From assembly GCF_023953935.1 (NCBI RefSeq), contig NZ_JAMLIW010000009.1, positions 60,611 to 124,610 of the forward strand: a stretch of DNA of 64,000 nt. Reading direction: 5' to 3'. The notes beneath the pieces were generated by a model. It did not search any database, was not told where the DNA came from, and worked only from the letters and a program-made list of their open reading frames with translations. Origin of the DNA: Thermomonas sp. (lineage in GTDB: Bacteria; Pseudomonadota; Gammaproteobacteria; Xanthomonadales; Xanthomonadaceae). Position numbers and translations under genes: made by a program. Each line of letters begins with the position of its first letter. Within the stretch, counting starts at the first letter, position 1. This document shows, in pieces, positions 28,844 through 37,220 of the stretch.

Positions 28844-31014
28844 AGCGGCACGCGCAGGGTCAGACGCAGCAGGCGCGGCGCGCCCGGGAACAGGTAGTTG
28901 TCGCCCTGCGAGCTGCCGGTGTCGCGCCAGTAGAAGCGGTTGAACAGGTTGTCCACGCCGAGCTGGGCGCTGAAGGCGCGTTCGCCCCAGTTGCCGTCGT
29001 AGCGCAGTCCCGCGTTGAACACGCCGTAGGCCGGCGCCCGCAGCGCGCCGTCGGGCGTGGCCGGGTTGGCCGAAGCGTAGCGCCAGCCGCCCTGCACGGT
29101 CAGCCCGGGCAGGGCGGCCAGCCGATGGTCGACCTGGATCGTGGCGCGCAGACGCGGCACGTTCACGACCTGGTGGCCATCAAAGGCGGTGGTGCCGGTG
29201 CCCTGCGCGCGGGCGCGCACGGCGGCGAGGCTGGCATGGACGCCGGTGGCGTCGGTCAGACGGCCGTACGCCGATACTTCCAGCCCGGTGTGTACTTCCT
29301 CGCCGCGCTCGACGAAGGTGAAGCCGGCCCAGGAGGTGTCCGGTTGCGCGTACTGGTAGGGCTGGTGGATGCGGTAGAGCGCAGCTTCGAAATCCAGTTG
29401 TGGCGTCCAGCGGTACTTGAGTCCGGCCTCGATCTGGCGCGACAGCCGCGGCCCGAGCGAATCGCCGTCGTTGCTGGTCCACGACGGTGCCTGCAAGCCC
29501 AGCGACAAGCCTTCACCGTAGCTGGCGTAGACGGTGAGGGCGTCATCGGGCCGCCACAGCAGCGCCACCTGCGGCAGCGTGCGCGACAAGTGGGTGTCGC
29601 GTTCGAGCACGTTCTTCTTGCTGCGCGCCTGCTCGCTCAGGCGCACGTGGCGGGCGCCGAGCAGCAGCTGCCAGTGCGGCCCGAAGCTGAGCCGATCCAG
29701 CGCGAACAGCGCGCGCTGCCAGCTGTTCAGGCGTTGCACGCGCGGGCCGATCTGCTTGGGCGAGGGGTTGAACACGGGCGGCAGCGGGTCATTGATGTTG
29801 GCGGTGCCGATGTAATCGTTGACGTGCCAGTGGCGGTTGATGCCGCGATGGAACGCGTTGACGCCGATCGTCAGAGCGTGGCCGATGCTGCCGGTCGTGA
29901 AGCGCCCTTCCAGCGTGGCCCGCGCTTCGTCGCCGGTGCGGGTGTCGCCGGGATTGCGGTAGTCGTAGACGTCGTAGCTGCCGTCCGGCGCGAAATAGTT
30001 GGGCGGGCTGCCGGCCGCGCAGGCGGCGACGTACCAGCAGCCGTAGGCGAAGGCGACGCGGTCGTCGATCACGCTGCGGCTGCGGCCCAGCGCCAGCCGC
30101 AGCGTCCAATCGGCGTTGAAAGCGTGTTGCAGCCGCACGCTGGCATTGGTGGCCCGGATCGCGACCGGCTGTTGCCAGGGCTGATAGCCGAGCATCTGCG
30201 AACGATCGACGCGTTCGGGGAAACGGGTGCCACCCAGCAGCATGTAGCCGGAGGCCGAGCGCTGGGCGCTGTCCTGATGGCTGATGTCCAGTTGCAGTGA
30301 AGTGCGATCGGTCGGATTCCAGTCCATCGCCAGCGCGCCGAAGCTGCGGCGACCATTGGCGTGCTGGACGAAGGAATGCAGGCTTTCCCAAGCGAGATTG
30401 GCGCGCAGCCCGAAGCGCGGCGTCAGCCAGCTTCCCGCGTCCAGCGCCGCGTACAGCGAGCCGCGCGAGTCCGCGCCCAGGGTCAGCGTGCGCACGTCCG
30501 CCGGCCGCTTGCTGACGAAGTTGATCACGCCGCCCGGTTCCATCACGCCCGCCGTCAGCCCCGCCAATCCCTTGAGGATTTCGACCTGCTGCTTGTCTTC
30601 CAGCGCGATCGGTTGCTCGCCGGTCATGGCGAGGTTGTTGTTCCGGTAGCCGGTGCCCAGATCCAGCGCGTAGCCGCGGATCGAGAGGTTCTGGTAGTAG
30701 CCGACCGGCGCGTAGTTGTCACCGAGCGCGGCGTCCGCGTGCCCCAGCTCGCTCAGGCTGCGGATCTGGCGGGCCTCGATGCGCTCACGGCCGACCACGG
30801 TCACGGCGGCCGGGGTGTCGTGCAGCGTGGCCTTGCCCCAGGCATCGAGCCCATCCTTGCGCGGCGTTGCTTCGCGTTGCGCCGTCACCTCGACGCCGGG
30901 CAGCACGGTGATTTTGTCCTGCGCCACGGCAGGATCGTGCGACTGCGCATTGGCCAGGAGGGGGAGCAGGGCAAGCAGCAGCGGGGTCAAGCGCGGGGAC
31001 AGCCGGGAGTTCAC
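28840..31014 (-). CDS. TonB-dependent outer-membrane receptor, probably for thiamine
   Basis: A protein of about 724 residues with signal peptide (ending LPLLANAQ), an N-terminal plug domain (LPGVEVTAQRE; IRSLSELGHADAALGDNYAP) and a 22-strand barrel ending in LLRLTLRVPL, with the terminal hydrophobic strand typical of outer-membrane proteins. Siderophore-receptor-like motifs such as GLAGLTAGVMEPGGVINFV are present. Thiamine as substrate is inferred from the TPP riboswitch in the leader and the coupled PnuC-type permease. The start is uncertain: GTG 31014 begins the signal peptide directly; an upstream in-frame ATG lies inside the riboswitch and is unlikely. Confidence 0.88.
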   Translation of the reverse strand: MNSRLSPRLTPLLLALLPLLANAQSHDPAVAQDKITVLPGVEVTAQREATPRKDGLDAWGKATLHDTPAAVTVVGRERIEARQIRSLSELGHADAALGDNYAPVGYYQNLSIRGYALDLGTGYRNNNLAMTGEQPIALEDKQQVEILKGLAGLTAGVMEPGGVINFVSKRPADVRTLTLGADSRGSLYAALDAGSWLTPRFGLRANLAWESLHSFVQHANGRRSFGALAMDWNPTDRTSLQLDISHQDSAQRSASGYMLLGGTRFPERVDRSQMLGYQPWQQPVAIRATNASVRLQHAFNADWTLRLALGRSRSVIDDRVAFAYGCWYVAACAAGSPPNYFAPDGSYDVYDYRNPGDTRTGDEARATLEGRFTTGSIGHALTIGVNAFHRGINRHWHVNDYIGTANINDPLPPVFNPSPKQIGPRVQRLNSWQRALFALDRLSFGPHWQLLLGARHVRLSEQARSKKNVLERDTHLSRTLPQVALLWRPDDALTVYASYGEGLSLGLQAPSWTSNDGDSLGPRLSRQIEAGLKYRWTPQLDFEAALYRIHQPYQYAQPDTSWAGFTFVERGEEVHTGLEVSAYGRLTDATGVHASLAAVRARAQGTGTTAFDGHQVVNVPRLRATIQVDHRLAALPGLTVQGGWRYASANPATPDGALRAPAYGVFNAGLRYDGNWGERAFSAQLGVDNLFNRFYWRDTGSSQGDNYLFPGAPRLLRLTLRVPL

Positions 31015-31087
31015 GTTCGCATCGCCAGTGGAGGATGGGCGAAGCGACGGCAGGCAGCCGGCCACGGCGTGGCGACTTGCCTCGATC

Positions 31088-31164
31088 AAGCTCCCTACGC
31101 CGGTGCAAACCGGATCAGGTTCCAAGGGTCTCTCTCAGCCCGGCCACGCCGGGCACCCCCGCTT
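31088..31164 (-). promoter_or_regulatory. TPP riboswitch (THI box)
   Basis: On the minus strand the conserved TPP-sensing core reads GGGGTGCCCG, then CTGAGAGAGACCC, TTGGAACCTGATCCGG, and CGTAGGGA. P1 is closed by AAGC/GCTT at the two ends. It lies about 75 nt upstream of the receptor start. High thiamine pyrophosphate should reduce expression of the receptor and permease; no clear terminator follows, so control of translation start is likely. Confidence 0.93.
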
Positions 31165-31360
31165 CAGGGTGTTATTGAACCACCAATGGCGCATCGAGGC
31201 CAGCACCGATGGCGGCGCGCGCGCTCCTGCGCAGGCGGGTCGCCGACATGCGATGCTCTGCTGCGGACAGGGCCGCATGGGTGAAGCGAGACATGCACGA
31301 CGGCGCGGGTGGGTCGGGGTTTGCCATGCCGGAAGCCGTCGGCGGGCGGCGGGCAATGCC

Positions 31361-33652
31361 ATGAACTATCGCTGGCGGATCGATCTGTGGATCTTCATCG
31401 CCTGCGTGGTCGGATTGCTGACGGGTGCGGTCCTGTGGCTGACGGGCTGGCGCACGCAAGCGCAGTGGGCATGGCTGGCCGGCAGCGTGCCGGCGGTCGT
31501 CGTGCTCCTGCTCGGGATGATCGCCGCATTGCGACGCCGCGAGGCCGGGGTGGATGTGCTGGCCTTGGTGTCGATTGGCGGTGCGCTGTTGCTGCAACAA
31601 GAGCTCACTGCGGCGGTCATTGCGGTGATGCTGGCCAGCGGGCATCTGCTCGAGAGCTTTGCCGAGCGGCGCGCCGGACGCGAAATGGCGGCGCTGCTGG
31701 AACGTGCACCGCGCAGTGCCCGCTGCTATCGCGACGGGGTGCTGGTGGACGTGCCGCTGGAGGAAATCCGGGGCGGCGATCGCATCCTGGTTCGGCATGG
31801 CGAAATCCTCGCTACCGACGGCACCGTGCTGGCCGAACGCGCGGTGCTGGACGAATCGACATTGACCGGAGAACCCCTGCCGGTGACGCATTTGCGCGGC
31901 GCGACGCTGCGCAGCGGCTGCGTCAACGCCGGTGACGCATTCGACATGGAGGCCACCGCACGGCCTGCGGACAGCGCGTATTCACAGATCGTCCGGCTGG
32001 TGGCAGCCGCCCAGCGCACGAAAGCGCCTTCCGCCCGTCTTGCCGATCGCTACGCCCTGTGGTTCGTGCCGCTGGCGTTGGGTCTGGCCGGGATGGCCTG
32101 GGCGATCAGCGGCGATCCGCTGCGGGCGCTGGCGGTGGTGGTCGTGGCGACGCCGTGTCCGCTCATTCTGGCGGTGCCGGTGGCCGTGGTCTCGGCGATC
32201 TCGCGCTGCGCGCAGCGCGGGATTCTGGTCAAGGGCGGTGGCGCGCTGGAGGCGCTGGCCGCGGCGCGGACGCTGTTCTTCGACAAGACCGGCACGCTGA
32301 CCGGTGGCCAGGCACAGCTGATCGGCATCGGCAACGCCGGCGTCGTGGATGACGATGCCTTGCTCGGTCTGGTGGCCTCATTGGAGCAGTTCTCACACCA
32401 CGTCATTGCCAAGGCGGTGGTAACTGCCGCACAGGCGCGTGCGATCACGCTTGGGTCGGTGTCCGACGTGAGTGAGGTCCCCGGTTCCGGTGTGCAAGGG
32501 AAAGTCGATGGACGTTGGCTCGTGATCGGGGCGCACGATTACGTTTCCCGGCATGTCGATCTGCCGTCTTCGGTGGCTGAATTGCTCGAACGCACCAATG
32601 CCGACGGCACGGCTGTCGTGCTGGCTGCCATTGACGGCCACTATGCGGGCGCTTTGCTGCTGGCCGACCAGATCCGAGTGGAAACCCCGCGTGCGCTGCG
32701 GCTGCTGCGTCGCGCCGGCATCCAGCGGATCGTGATGCTGACCGGCGATCGTCAGGAGGTGGCCGAGACGGTGGCTGTCGGAATCGGTGTCGATGCAGTA
32801 TTGGCCGAGCGCAGCCCGGCGGAAAAACTCGATGCGATCCAGCAGGCCAGCGTCACCGGACCGACGGTGATGGTGGGGGATGGCGTCAACGATGCGCCGG
32901 CGCTGGCGGCGGCGACGGTTGGTGTGGCCATGGGCGTGCGCGGCGCAACCGCCTCGGCCGAAGCGGCCGACATCGTGCTTCTCGCCGACCGCCTCGATCG
33001 GCTGGCCGAAGCGCTGGTCATCGCCCGGCGCACGCGCCAGATCGCCATGCAGAGCGTGCTGGCCGGGATGGGGATGTCCTTGCTGGCAATGCTGGCTGCC
33101 GCGGTCGGCTTCCTGCCGCCGCTGTACGGCGCGCTGCTGCAGGAAGCGATCGACGTCGCGGTGATCGTCAATGCGCTGCGGGTGTTGCGCGTCCGGCCAT
33201 TGCGGATTTTCCGCTATCGGATGGCGCCGGAAGACGTTGCCCGGCTGCGCGCCGATCACCAGCGGTTGGCGCCTGTGCTCGACCATCTGGGTACGGTCAT
33301 TGCCCGCCTTCCGGAAATGCCGTCTGCCGAGGTGCCGCCCGTGCTGGTTGACCTGGACACGCACCTGCGCGAGGAGCTGTTGCCGCACGAGAGCGCCGAT
33401 GACCGCGAGCTGTATCCGGTGATTGCCGACATGCTGGGTGGCGACGATCCGCTGGCGGCGATGAGCCATTCCCATCGCGAGATTTTCCGCTTGCATCGGT
33501 TGTTTGCCGCTGGCGTTGCACGTCTGGCCGCGCATCCGGAGGATGTGGCAACACGGCGCGAACTGCAGCGCCTGCTGTACGCGCTGGATACCGTGTTGCG
33601 CCTGCATTTCGCGCAGGAAGAAGAGATCTACCAGAGTCTGTCGGCGGAGTGA
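31361..33652 (+). CDS. P1B-5-type metal-transporting ATPase with C-terminal hemerythrin domain
   Basis: A 763-residue heavy-metal ATPase. Seen: TGEP (169-172), TPCPL membrane metal site (264-268), DKTGT with phospho-Asp308, GDGVNDAP (506-513). There is no N-terminal metal-binding domain. The HP dipeptide of the nucleotide domain reads SHHV (345-348), keeping the His but losing the Pro. Residues about 620-763 form a hemerythrin HHE domain with His633, His668/Glu672, His676, His704-705, His712, His749 and Glu754. TPC plus a hemerythrin tail defines the P1B-5 group, whose studied member Nia of Sinorhizobium exports Ni and Fe. Start ATG 31361 precedes the first helix. Confidence 0.92.
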   Translation: MNYRWRIDLWIFIACVVGLLTGAVLWLTGWRTQAQWAWLAGSVPAVVVLLLGMIAALRRREAGVDVLALVSIGGALLLQQELTAAVIAVMLASGHLLESFAERRAGREMAALLERAPRSARCYRDGVLVDVPLEEIRGGDRILVRHGEILATDGTVLAERAVLDESTLTGEPLPVTHLRGATLRSGCVNAGDAFDMEATARPADSAYSQIVRLVAAAQRTKAPSARLADRYALWFVPLALGLAGMAWAISGDPLRALAVVVVATPCPLILAVPVAVVSAISRCAQRGILVKGGGALEALAAARTLFFDKTGTLTGGQAQLIGIGNAGVVDDDALLGLVASLEQFSHHVIAKAVVTAAQARAITLGSVSDVSEVPGSGVQGKVDGRWLVIGAHDYVSRHVDLPSSVAELLERTNADGTAVVLAAIDGHYAGALLLADQIRVETPRALRLLRRAGIQRIVMLTGDRQEVAETVAVGIGVDAVLAERSPAEKLDAIQQASVTGPTVMVGDGVNDAPALAAATVGVAMGVRGATASAEAADIVLLADRLDRLAEALVIARRTRQIAMQSVLAGMGMSLLAMLAAAVGFLPPLYGALLQEAIDVAVIVNALRVLRVRPLRIFRYRMAPEDVARLRADHQRLAPVLDHLGTVIARLPEMPSAEVPPVLVDLDTHLREELLPHESADDRELYPVIADMLGGDDPLAAMSHSHREIFRLHRLFAAGVARLAAHPEDVATRRELQRLLYALDTVLRLHFAQEEEIYQSLSAE

Positions 33653-33679
33653 TGGTGGTCGTTTGGTTGAATGGGACCC

Positions 33680-35032
33680 TCAGCCGCCGAAGCGCACCCG
33701 AACGCCCAGTCCACGCCCGGCCATTCCGCTGCCAAGTTCGACGCATCCATCATGCGCCCGGGCGATTTTTTCCACGATCGACAGACCCAGCCCGCTGCCG
33801 GGGGAGGGTTGGCCCTCGACGCGGAAGAAGCGGTCGCGCAGGCGGTCGAGCGCCGTGTTCGCCACCCCGTCACCGTCGTCTTCGACCACCAGATGCAGCG
33901 CACCGCCTTCACGAAGGACGCGGATCGCGACGTGCCCCCCTTGACCGCCGTACTTGATGGCGTTGTCGAGCAAATTGTCGATCAGGATGGTGAGCATGTC
34001 CGGATCACCCGGCAGGATGCAATCGGATCCGGCGACCAACTCGCATTCAATGCCTTTGGCCAGCGCTTCGTCGGCGCGCCTGGCGATGGCCGAGGCGGCG
34101 AGCTGCCCGAGATCGACGGATTGCCGTACCGGAAGCGCGGTGTGTTCGAGCCGGGCGAGCAGCAGCAATTGTTGTGCGAGATGGGTCGCGCGATCGACTC
34201 CGGCAATCACCTGGCCGATCGCCTGCCGGCGGGTTGTCTCGTCCTGCGCAGCCAGCGCCACCTCCGCCTGCACCTTGATGGCGGCCAGCGGAGTACGCAA
34301 TTCGTGGGCGGCGTCGGCGGTGAACGCGCGCTCCTGATCGAGTGAGCGCGCCAGCCGTGCCAGCAGGGCATTGAGCGCGCGCACCAAGGCAGCAGCCTCT
34401 TGCGGTACGCGTTCAAGCTGAAGTGGCTCAAGATTGCCGGCATCGCGTGCGGCGATTGCCGTGGACATCCGCGCTAGCGGCGCGAAGCCCTGGTGGATGC
34501 TGATCCAGACCAGCAGCGCCAGCAGCGGCAGGGCGATCAACAGAACCTGCCCCATGCGCCCGGCCAGCTCGCGGGCCGGATGATCGCGGATGGACAGGGG
34601 TTCCAGCACGGTCACCCGATAATCATGTTTGTGATCTTGCACGCTGTAGCTGCGCCAATCCTTGCCATCGATTCGGCGCGTGGCGTAGCCTTCGGTCGTG
34701 GTGTAGGGTGCATCCGGCGCATTGACGCTGTCGAGCAGCAGCCGGCCATCACTGCCCCAGGCCTGAAACGCCAGCGGTGGCGCTTCTTGTTCATCAGGAA
34801 CATTGTTCGGATCGTCCTCGGTGCGGTTTTCATCCGCTTGCGCCAGGCGCGTCAGACGTTTGAGGTCCAGTACCAGCAGGGTGCGTGCGGCCTGTTGCAA
34901 GCGTGCATCGGACAGCTCGTGGATTTCCTCATGCGCCTTCTGGTAGCCGAAGCCAAGCATGACGATCCAGACCAAGGCCAGGCTTCCCAGCAGCATGACC
35001 AGCAGGCGGCGGCGGACGGAAAACGTTTTCAT
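33680..35032 (-). CDS. QseC/PmrB-type sensor histidine kinase
   Basis: A 450-residue inner-membrane kinase: transmembrane helices at about 8-30 and 160-180 enclose a periplasmic sensor domain of about 130 residues that is notably acidic in ENRTEDDPNNVPDEQE (68-83), a plausible cation-sensing patch. A HAMP-like segment leads to HisKA with His243 (ADAAHELRTPLA) and an HATPase domain (LLDNAIKYGG, GSGLGLSIVEKI). Overlaps the response regulator by 4 nt. Convergent with the ATPase gene (27 nt gap). Confidence 0.92.
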   Translation of the reverse strand: MKTFSVRRRLLVMLLGSLALVWIVMLGFGYQKAHEEIHELSDARLQQAARTLLVLDLKRLTRLAQADENRTEDDPNNVPDEQEAPPLAFQAWGSDGRLLLDSVNAPDAPYTTTEGYATRRIDGKDWRSYSVQDHKHDYRVTVLEPLSIRDHPARELAGRMGQVLLIALPLLALLVWISIHQGFAPLARMSTAIAARDAGNLEPLQLERVPQEAAALVRALNALLARLARSLDQERAFTADAAHELRTPLAAIKVQAEVALAAQDETTRRQAIGQVIAGVDRATHLAQQLLLLARLEHTALPVRQSVDLGQLAASAIARRADEALAKGIECELVAGSDCILPGDPDMLTILIDNLLDNAIKYGGQGGHVAIRVLREGGALHLVVEDDGDGVANTALDRLRDRFFRVEGQPSPGSGLGLSIVEKIARAHDGCVELGSGMAGRGLGVRVRFGG

Positions 35033-35694
35033 GCCGGCTCTCTCGGAATCAGATAGCCGACTCCGCGGATGGTGCGGATCAAGCCTGCACCCAACTTGCG
35101 ACGCAGATTGTGGATGTGGACCTCGACCGCGTTGCTTTCCACTTCTTCATCCCAGCCATACAGGTTTTCCTCGAGACGGGCGCGTGAAATCGCGGTGCCG
35201 CGATGTTCCAGCAGGTGGGTGAGGATGGCGCATTCGCGCCGCGACAGCGCGATGGTGTCCGTGCCGCGCTGAACGCTCAGGCTGTCCGGAATCAGCTCGA
35301 GGTTGCCGTAGCGAATGCTGTCCACGCTGCGGCCGTGGGCACGACGCAGCAGGGCACGAATGCGGGCCACCAGCTCGCCGAGGGCGAAGGGCTTCACGAG
35401 GTAGTCGTCGGCACCGGCCTCGAGGCCGTGGATGCGATCCGGAATGGCATCGCGCGCGGTCAACACCAACACCGGCAGGTCGCTGCCACGAGCTCGCAGC
35501 CAGCGCAGGAGATCCATGCCGGGCAGCCGCGGCAGCCCGAGGTCGAGCACGACCAGCTCGTACTGTGTGGTTTCCAGCGCCAGCTGGGCGCTCTTGCCGT
35601 CTTGCGTCCAGTCCACGGTGAAGCCCGCTTGTTTGAGCCCGGCCTCAACCCCGTTGCCGAGGATGGGGTCGTCTTCAACCAGCAACAGTCGCAT
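35029..35694 (-). CDS. QseB/PmrA-type OmpR-family response regulator
   Basis: A 221-residue regulator with a receiver domain (DD at 8-9, phospho-acceptor Asp51 in LVVLDLGLPRLPGMD, Lys of DDYLVKPF) and an OmpR winged helix (LSRRECAILTHLLEHRG, VEVHIHNLRRKLG). ATG 35694 starts exactly at the receiver domain. A PmrA-type CTTAAG-N5-CTTCAG box lies in the divergent promoter, fitting control of both itself and the PepSY/cytochrome operon. Confidence 0.93.
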   Translation of the reverse strand: MRLLLVEDDPILGNGVEAGLKQAGFTVDWTQDGKSAQLALETTQYELVVLDLGLPRLPGMDLLRWLRARGSDLPVLVLTARDAIPDRIHGLEAGADDYLVKPFALGELVARIRALLRRAHGRSVDSIRYGNLELIPDSLSVQRGTDTIALSRRECAILTHLLEHRGTAISRARLEENLYGWDEEVESNAVEVHIHNLRRKLGAGLIRTIRGVGYLIPREPA

Positions 35695-35793
35695 GGCCCG
35701 TGTCCTTGTCAACGATCCCGCAGATTCTCGCATTGGCAGCTTAAGCGGGTCTGATCGCTTCGCCGCGCTGCAGGTGACGAAAGTCTGAAGTGC

Positions 35794-35810
35794 CTTAAGA
35801 GTCGCTTCAG
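35794..35810 (+). promoter_or_regulatory. PmrA/QseB-type binding box
   Basis: CTTAAG (35794-35799), 5-nt spacer, CTTCAG (35805-35810): a direct repeat on one helical face, differing by one base from the CTTAAG-N5-CTTAAG box of PmrA-family regulators. It lies 82 nt before the PepSY gene and about 100 nt before the divergent regulator gene. Confidence 0.7.
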
Positions 35811-35891
35811 CCATCTGCGGCAAGGTGCGCCCATGCCCGTCGGGCATACCGGTCGCAGCCGGTTCCGTTGCAGACAACAAGAGGATTCATC

Positions 35892-36179
35892 ATGCGCACT
35901 TCCCCCCTCCATTCCGCGTTGGCCCTGGCGCTTTGCGCCATTCCGCTGGCTTCGCAGGCATCGACCTATGACGGCGATTGCACCAACAAGCCGCAGTCCG
36001 AGTGGCTGAGCACATCCGAAGTCCGGGCCCGGTTCGAAGCACGCGGTTTCACCGTCGGCAAAGTCAAAGCCCACGGCACTTGCTACGAGGTCTATACCCG
36101 GGACAAGGACGGCAACAAGGTCGAATACTTCGTCAATCCCGCCACGGCCGGTGTCGTTGGTCAGGCAGGCAAGAAATGA
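35892..36179 (+). CDS. Periplasmic PepSY domain protein
   Basis: A 95-residue exported protein: signal peptide about 1-23 (ending LASQAS), then a single PepSY unit (about 38-88: WLSTSEVRARFEARGFTVGK, then YEVYTRDKDGNKVEYF). Two cysteines (DGDCTNK, HGTCYEV) could form a disulfide. GAGGA precedes the ATG. The stop overlaps the cytochrome b561 start (ATGA). Such pairs commonly sit next to QseBC-like systems and may deliver or sense metal or electrons at the membrane; the precise role is unproven. Confidence 0.87.
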   Translation: MRTSPLHSALALALCAIPLASQASTYDGDCTNKPQSEWLSTSEVRARFEARGFTVGKVKAHGTCYEVYTRDKDGNKVEYFVNPATAGVVGQAGKK

Positions 36180-36724
36180 AGCCGGCCGCCGTGATCACTG
36201 GCACGGACGCGGGCGGAACCGTGCCGGTTTGGGATCCGCTGGTGCGGATCTTCCACTGGACGCTGGTTGCGGCGTTCTTTTCCGCTTACATGCTCGGTGA
36301 TGACGGTGGCACAGTGCATCAAGCGCTGGGCTATGGCGTACTCGGGCTGGTGGCGTTTCGGCTGCTGTGGGGCGTGTTTGGTACACATCACGCGCGCTTT
36401 TCCAGCTTCGTTCCGACCCCGGGCAAGCTGGTGGCCTACCTGAAGGATCTGGTGGCGCGTCGTGAGGCGCGCCATCTGGGCCACAACCCGGCGGGGGCCG
36501 TAATGATTCTGGCCTTGCTGTTGATGTTGATTGGCACTGGAACGACCGGCTGGCTGCTCAGCGATCTGTATTGGGGCAGCGAACGGGTCGAGGATCTGCA
36601 TGAGGCGTTTGCCAACGGCACGCTGGTGTTGGTTGGCCTCCACGTTGCCGGCGTCGTCTTCAGCAGTCTGCGCCATCGCGAGAACCTCGTGCGCGCCATG
36701 TTCAACGGCCGCAAGCGTGCTTGA
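36176..36724 (+). CDS. Cytochrome b561-family membrane protein
   Basis: A 182-residue di-haem b-type cytochrome like the Ni/Fe-hydrogenase cytochrome b subunit. It has four helices: VWDPLVRIFHWTLVAAFF (His in helix 1), VHQALGYGVLGLVAFRLLWG (His in helix 2), a third helix around 103-125 and LVLVGLHVAGVVFSSL (His in helix 4). The fourth haem His candidate is in VEDLHEAF. It should pass electrons between quinol and a periplasmic partner, perhaps the coupled PepSY protein. Base composition is lower in GC than the core genes. Confidence 0.9.
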   Translation: MKPAAVITGTDAGGTVPVWDPLVRIFHWTLVAAFFSAYMLGDDGGTVHQALGYGVLGLVAFRLLWGVFGTHHARFSSFVPTPGKLVAYLKDLVARREARHLGHNPAGAVMILALLLMLIGTGTTGWLLSDLYWGSERVEDLHEAFANGTLVLVGLHVAGVVFSSLRHRENLVRAMFNGRKRA

Positions 36725-37220
36725 TCGCAAGGGGTGTTGACGGCTTCTAGATGCAAGGAAAGGTGCCCCTGGAGTCTGCAAGTGATGCCGGCTCCAGGGG
36801 CAGGATGGGAGGCATCAAAACCCGATCCTGGATCCGGCGCCAACAAAGTAGCGGGCCGGAGATTGGACGTTCGACCAAGACGCATCCGCGGCCAGAACGG
36901 AGGTGGCGTCGTCATTGGTCTTGCCGGGCGCGGACACTGCGGACGCCATGGCCGGTGGGCCAAGTGTGTTGACGCAAGCCCCTTCGGTTGCGAAGGGAGG
37001 CCACTCTCCGAGAGCGGGCGAAAGTGCAGCAGCGGAACGCCATTACGTCATGACACGGTTCGGCGACACGGTTCGGCGACACGGTTCGGCGACACGGTTC
37101 GGCGACACGGTTCGGCGACACGGTTCGGCGACACGGTTCGGCGACACGGTTCGGCGCAAAGTCCAGCGCGAAATTCCCCTGATCGACGGAGCGGCACGCG
37201 GGCGAGTACCACGCCACCGA
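36725..37220. other. Gene-poor gap with an inverted repeat and a 13-bp tandem array
   Basis: No gene can be supported across about 500 nt between the cytochrome gene and ychF. It contains a perfect 11-bp inverted repeat (TGCCCCTGGAG at 36764-36774 and its complement at 36792-36802, 17-nt loop, no T-run), which may end the cytochrome transcript, and a tandem array described separately. Confidence 0.6.
37052..37155. repeat. Tandem array, 8 perfect copies of a 13-bp unit
   Basis: GACACGGTTCGGC is repeated eight times without a change, 104 nt in all. A 13-bp period is not a multiple of 3, so it is not selected as coding repeat. It lies 66 nt beyond the 3' end of ychF. Confidence 0.95.

Noticed and set aside
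30841-31125. Earlier ATG start for the TonB receptor at 31125
   Set aside because: It lies inside the TPP aptamer and would place about 37 residues before the signal peptide.
37052-37155. CRISPR array or phage attachment site
   Set aside because: Uniform 13-bp tandem units without spacers; no integrase or tRNA nearby.
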